The notes under the pieces were generated by a model. It made no database searches, was not told the origin of the DNA, and saw only the letters and a list, made by a program, of their open reading frames with translations. A DNA stretch of 7,148 nucleotides from CAZTXD01 sp964617995 (GTDB lineage Bacteria; Actinomycetota; Acidimicrobiia; Spongiisociales; ZC4RG35), in the NCBI GenBank assembly GCA_964617995.1, contig CAZTXD010000161.1, positions 1 through 7,148 on the forward strand, read 5' to 3'. The translations under genes were made by a program, and so were the position numbers. Below, piece by piece: positions 5,575-7,148 of the stretch (its first letter is position 1; every line of letters starts with the position of its first letter).

Positions 5575-6210
5575 GTGAGCGACGTTTCCGATCAGATCTT
5601 CACCCGTATCGCCCGTCGATACGACCGCATCAACGCTGTGCTGTCGCTGGGGCGGGAGCGCTCATGGCGTAGAGTCGCCGCCGCTCACCTCCCGGCGGGC
5701 ACGGTTCTCGACCTCGGGAGCGGGACCGGAGCCGCCCTGGGAGAGCTGGGGGGGCGGTCGGTCATCGCTCTCGATCCGGTGGTGGAGATGCTGCGCCTGA
5801 GCCCGATCGGAGCACGGGTGGCGGGCATCGGGGAGAGCCTGCCTTTCGCGGCCGCCTCCTTCGATGGTGTGTTCTCGGCGTTCGTCTTCCGCAATCTCGG
5901 CTCGGTGGCCACCACGCTCTCGGAGATCCATCGGGTGTTGCGGTCGGGAGGCCGGGCCGTGGTGCTGGACCTGGCCCGGCCCAGAGGCCGCCTGGCGCGT
6001 CGCATCCACCGGGCCGGGACGGCGGTCGTTCTGCCGCTGGTGGGGGCACTGCTCGCCGGCGCGCCCGGCGAGTACCGCTACCTGCACCGGTCCCTCGATT
6101 CGCTGCCACCCCCGGAGACCCTGTTCGAGAGCGGGCCGCTCCGGGTGGAGACGGTCGAGCGCATGGGGATGAATGGCTTCGTCTACGTGGCGGTGCTGGC
6201 AAAAGGATGA
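5575..6210 (+). CDS. menG: MenG/UbiE-like demethylmenaquinone methyltransferase
   Basis: This SAM-dependent methyltransferase (211 aa) probably performs the last step of menaquinone synthesis, C-methylation of demethylmenaquinone. YDRINAVLSLGRERSW (residues 16-31) closely follows the UbiE-family signature YDxMNxxxSxxxHxxW, with Ile for Met and Glu for His. LDLGSGTGA (45-53) is the SAM-binding motif I, and D67 ends strand 2. FVFRNLG (103-109) corresponds to the family's GxRN motif, and IHRVLRSGGRAVVLDLARP (118-136) to its second signature. It is slightly shorter than typical 230-aa members. The GTG at 5575 gives the family-like start 28 nt after serS, which suggests co-transcription. A related methyltransferase with another substrate cannot be excluded, since two signature positions differ. 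Confidence 0.82.
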   Translation: MSDVSDQIFTRIARRYDRINAVLSLGRERSWRRVAAAHLPAGTVLDLGSGTGAALGELGGRSVIALDPVVEMLRLSPIGARVAGIGESLPFAAASFDGVFSAFVFRNLGSVATTLSEIHRVLRSGGRAVVLDLARPRGRLARRIHRAGTAVVLPLVGALLAGAPGEYRYLHRSLDSLPPPETLFESGPLRVETVERMGMNGFVYVAVLAKG

Positions 6211-6240
6211 TCGTGCACCCCACCGTCGGTGACGTTCTCC

Positions 6241-6262
6241 GCCGGTGGCGGCGGCCGCCGGC
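6241..6262. terminator. GC-rich hairpin at the convergent menG/ffs junction
   Basis: GCCGGTGGC (6241-6249) and GCCGCCGGC (6254-6262) form a 9-bp stem with one G-U wobble in plus-strand RNA and a four-base loop. On the minus strand the same position is an A-C mismatch. It lies 30 bp after menG and 4 bp beyond the SRP RNA 3' end. No T-run follows on either strand, so termination here is plausible but non-canonical. Confidence 0.4.
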
Positions 6263-6265
6263 TCC

Positions 6266-6362
6266 GGTCAGGCACTCCTACGGCACCCGGGATGACCCGC
6301 TTAGGGCTGCTTCCTTCCGGACCTGACCCGGTTCACGGCATCCCGCCGCGCAGGACCCGACC
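6266..6362 (-). ncRNA. ffs: Signal recognition particle RNA, small bacterial (4.5S) type
   Basis: Read on the minus strand, the core contains GGTCAGGTCC, the GGAA tetraloop (6315-6318) and GGAAGCAGCC, the hallmark Ffh-binding helix 8 of SRP RNA. The flanks fold into one long hairpin: GGTC at the 5' end (6362) pairs with GACC at the 3' end (6266), TCCT with AGGA, and GGGAT with ATCCC. At about 97 nt it is the short, Alu-less form. With Ffh it targets nascent membrane and secreted proteins to FtsY. It lies downstream of tadA on the same strand, an association also known as tadA-scr in Bacillus. Ends are set by base pairing and may be off by a few bases; no clear promoter is visible just upstream. 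Confidence 0.95.
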
Positions 6363-6509
6363 TTCGACACCACGTGTCCGCCGACCGTTACACGACGGAT
6401 ACGTCCCTCGGGTGGGGAGTTCAGCCCCGCATGGAGAGGATTTCGGGTAGAGGGCACCCCTAACGCCCCGCTTAGCACGATCCCTCTCAGGCTACCCCGA
6501 GCGGGTCGC

Positions 6510-6526
6510 CACCGGCAATGCCGGTG
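6510..6526 (-). terminator. Hairpin directly after the tadA stop
   Basis: CACCGGC and GCCGGTG form a perfect 7-bp stem with a three-base loop, starting at the base after the tadA stop codon on the minus strand. There is no T-run afterwards. It could attenuate or terminate tadA transcription, or protect the 3' end, before the SRP RNA 148 bp further on. Confidence 0.4.
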
Positions 6527-6976
6527 TCAGCGGCGGGTGGAGAAGAAGCCGGTGAGAAGCGCGGCGCACTCATCGGCCAGGACCCCCGAGATCAGCTCGA
6601 TGTGATGGTTCAGCCGCCGGTCCTGGGGAAGGTTGTAGAGGCTCCAGCACGCTCCGGCTTTGGGGTCGGGGGTCCCGTAGATGATCCTTTCCAGACGGGC
6701 ATGCACGGCGGCGCCGGCGCACATGGCACAGGGCTCGAGGGTGACGACAAGGGTGTGGCCGTCAAGTCTCCACGATCCCCGGGTGCGGGCGGCCTCCGAG
6801 ATGACAAGCATCTCGGCGTGGGCAGTGGGGTCCGAGAGGAGCTCGCGGCGGTTGTGATCGGCAGCGACGACCGTACCGGAGGGATCGACAAGGACGGCTC
6901 CCACGGGAACGTCGCCGTGTTCGGGGGCGAGGCTCGCCTCGGTGAAGGCGGCCTCCATGAGATGGATTGGGTCCAT
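6527..6976 (-). CDS. tadA: tRNA-specific adenosine-34 deaminase
   Basis: TadA converts A34 to inosine in the ACG anticodon of tRNA-Arg, widening codon reading. The 149-aa protein has the usual family length. Zinc and catalysis: H53 and E55 in TAHAEM, C83 and C86 in EPCAMCAGA; E55 is the proton shuttle. VPVGAVLV (23-30), the IIYGTPDPKAGA region (98-109) and LNHHIELISGVL (122-133) are typical of TadA rather than of cytidine deaminases or guanine deaminase. The ATG at 6976 has AGGAGT (6992-6987 on this strand) 10 nt upstream; the ATG at residue 7 is a less likely start. It is divergent from tRNA-Ser and upstream of ffs. Confidence 0.95.
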   Translation of the reverse strand: MDPIHLMEAAFTEASLAPEHGDVPVGAVLVDPSGTVVAADHNRRELLSDPTAHAEMLVISEAARTRGSWRLDGHTLVVTLEPCAMCAGAAVHARLERIIYGTPDPKAGACWSLYNLPQDRRLNHHIELISGVLADECAALLTGFFSTRR

Positions 6977-7039
6977 TGGGTGCGGGACTCCTGGTCGGCT
7001 ACGATTTCCGGTCTCTCGGGTTTCCCCGAGGGGACCCCC

Positions 7040-7130
7040 GGAGGGATCGCATAGTCTGGTCTAGTGCGCGGCACTGGAAATGCCGTTGGGGGTTATCGCC
7101 CCCTCGAGGGTTCAAATCCCTCTCCCTCCG
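7040..7130 (+). tRNA. tRNA-Ser(GGA)
   Basis: The acceptor GGAGGGA (7040-7046) pairs with TCCCTCC (7123-7129), with discriminator G at 7130. The anticodon stem CGGCA/TGCCG (7069-7073, 7081-7085) encloses the loop CTGGAAA with anticodon GGA at 7076-7078. The long variable arm (about 7086-7105, GGGGG/CCCCC) marks a class II tRNA. The T arm is GAGGG-TTCAAAT-CCCTC (7106-7122). Total length is 91 nt. CCA is not encoded, unlike the tRNA-Leu at the left edge, so it must be added after transcription. It reads UCC and UCU codons and is a substrate of the nearby SerS. Confidence 0.97.
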
Positions 7131-7148
7131 CTTCACAACCGAGCACGG

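Noticed and set aside
7023..7034. TCCCC-GA-GGGGA inverted repeat before tRNA-Ser
   Set aside because: Short, with only two bases between arms and in very GC-rich DNA; no functional claim is supportable.
1..7148. CRISPR array or insertion sequence
   Set aside because: No regularly spaced repeats of CRISPR length, no transposase-like protein and no terminal inverted repeats were seen.

Overview
The window looks like the chromosome of a high-GC actinobacterium, possibly one of the Acidimicrobiia; the lineage is an inference. Support comes from strong G/C preference at third codon positions, GTG starts, at least one probable leaderless mRNA, a menaquinone-type (MenG/UbiE) methyltransferase, a Thr-rich tail on a membrane-anchored protein, and a short (about 97 nt) SRP RNA. 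No species can be named from the sequence alone.

Left part (1-3059) reads as a small accessory island. It opens with the 3' portion of a tRNA-Leu (1-54). A degenerate copy of that tRNA half, from anticodon loop to acceptor, recurs in the same orientation at 3008-3059 without any tRNA 5' half. This is the footprint expected when an element integrates into a tRNA gene, although no integrase is present here. The cargo is a VapBC-type toxin-antitoxin pair (263-894), a VOC/glyoxalase-fold protein (1169-1558), an alpha/beta hydrolase (1820-2686), and on the minus strand a decayed fragment of what may be an NAD(P)-binding oxidoreductase (2690-2893). The antitoxin has a probable leaderless promoter with a perfect inverted repeat over its -10 box. 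The toxin frame keeps all expected PIN-domain acidic residues but has no start codon: GTA stands where GTG would be expected. The same base creates the antitoxin's present stop codon. The stretches 895-1168 and 1559-1819 hold no gene I can support.

Right part (3060-7148) is core genome. A membrane-anchored protein with a CARDB-like beta region (3226-4257), serS (4287-5546) and a MenG/UbiE-like methyltransferase (5575-6210) run in tandem with gaps of about 29 nt and are probably co-transcribed. They converge on a minus-strand pair: tadA (6527-6976) followed by the SRP RNA gene ffs (6266-6362). Divergent from tadA is tRNA-Ser(GGA) (7040-7130). SerS, its tRNA substrate, the tRNA-modifying deaminase TadA and the SRP RNA thus form a translation and secretion neighbourhood resembling the serS / tRNA-Ser / tadA / scr grouping known from Bacillus subtilis.

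I see no CRISPR array, no insertion sequence and no large unexplained system. The observations most worth a second look are the tRNA-flanked mini-island and the vapB/vapC junction, where one base change would explain both the lost toxin start and the current antitoxin stop.
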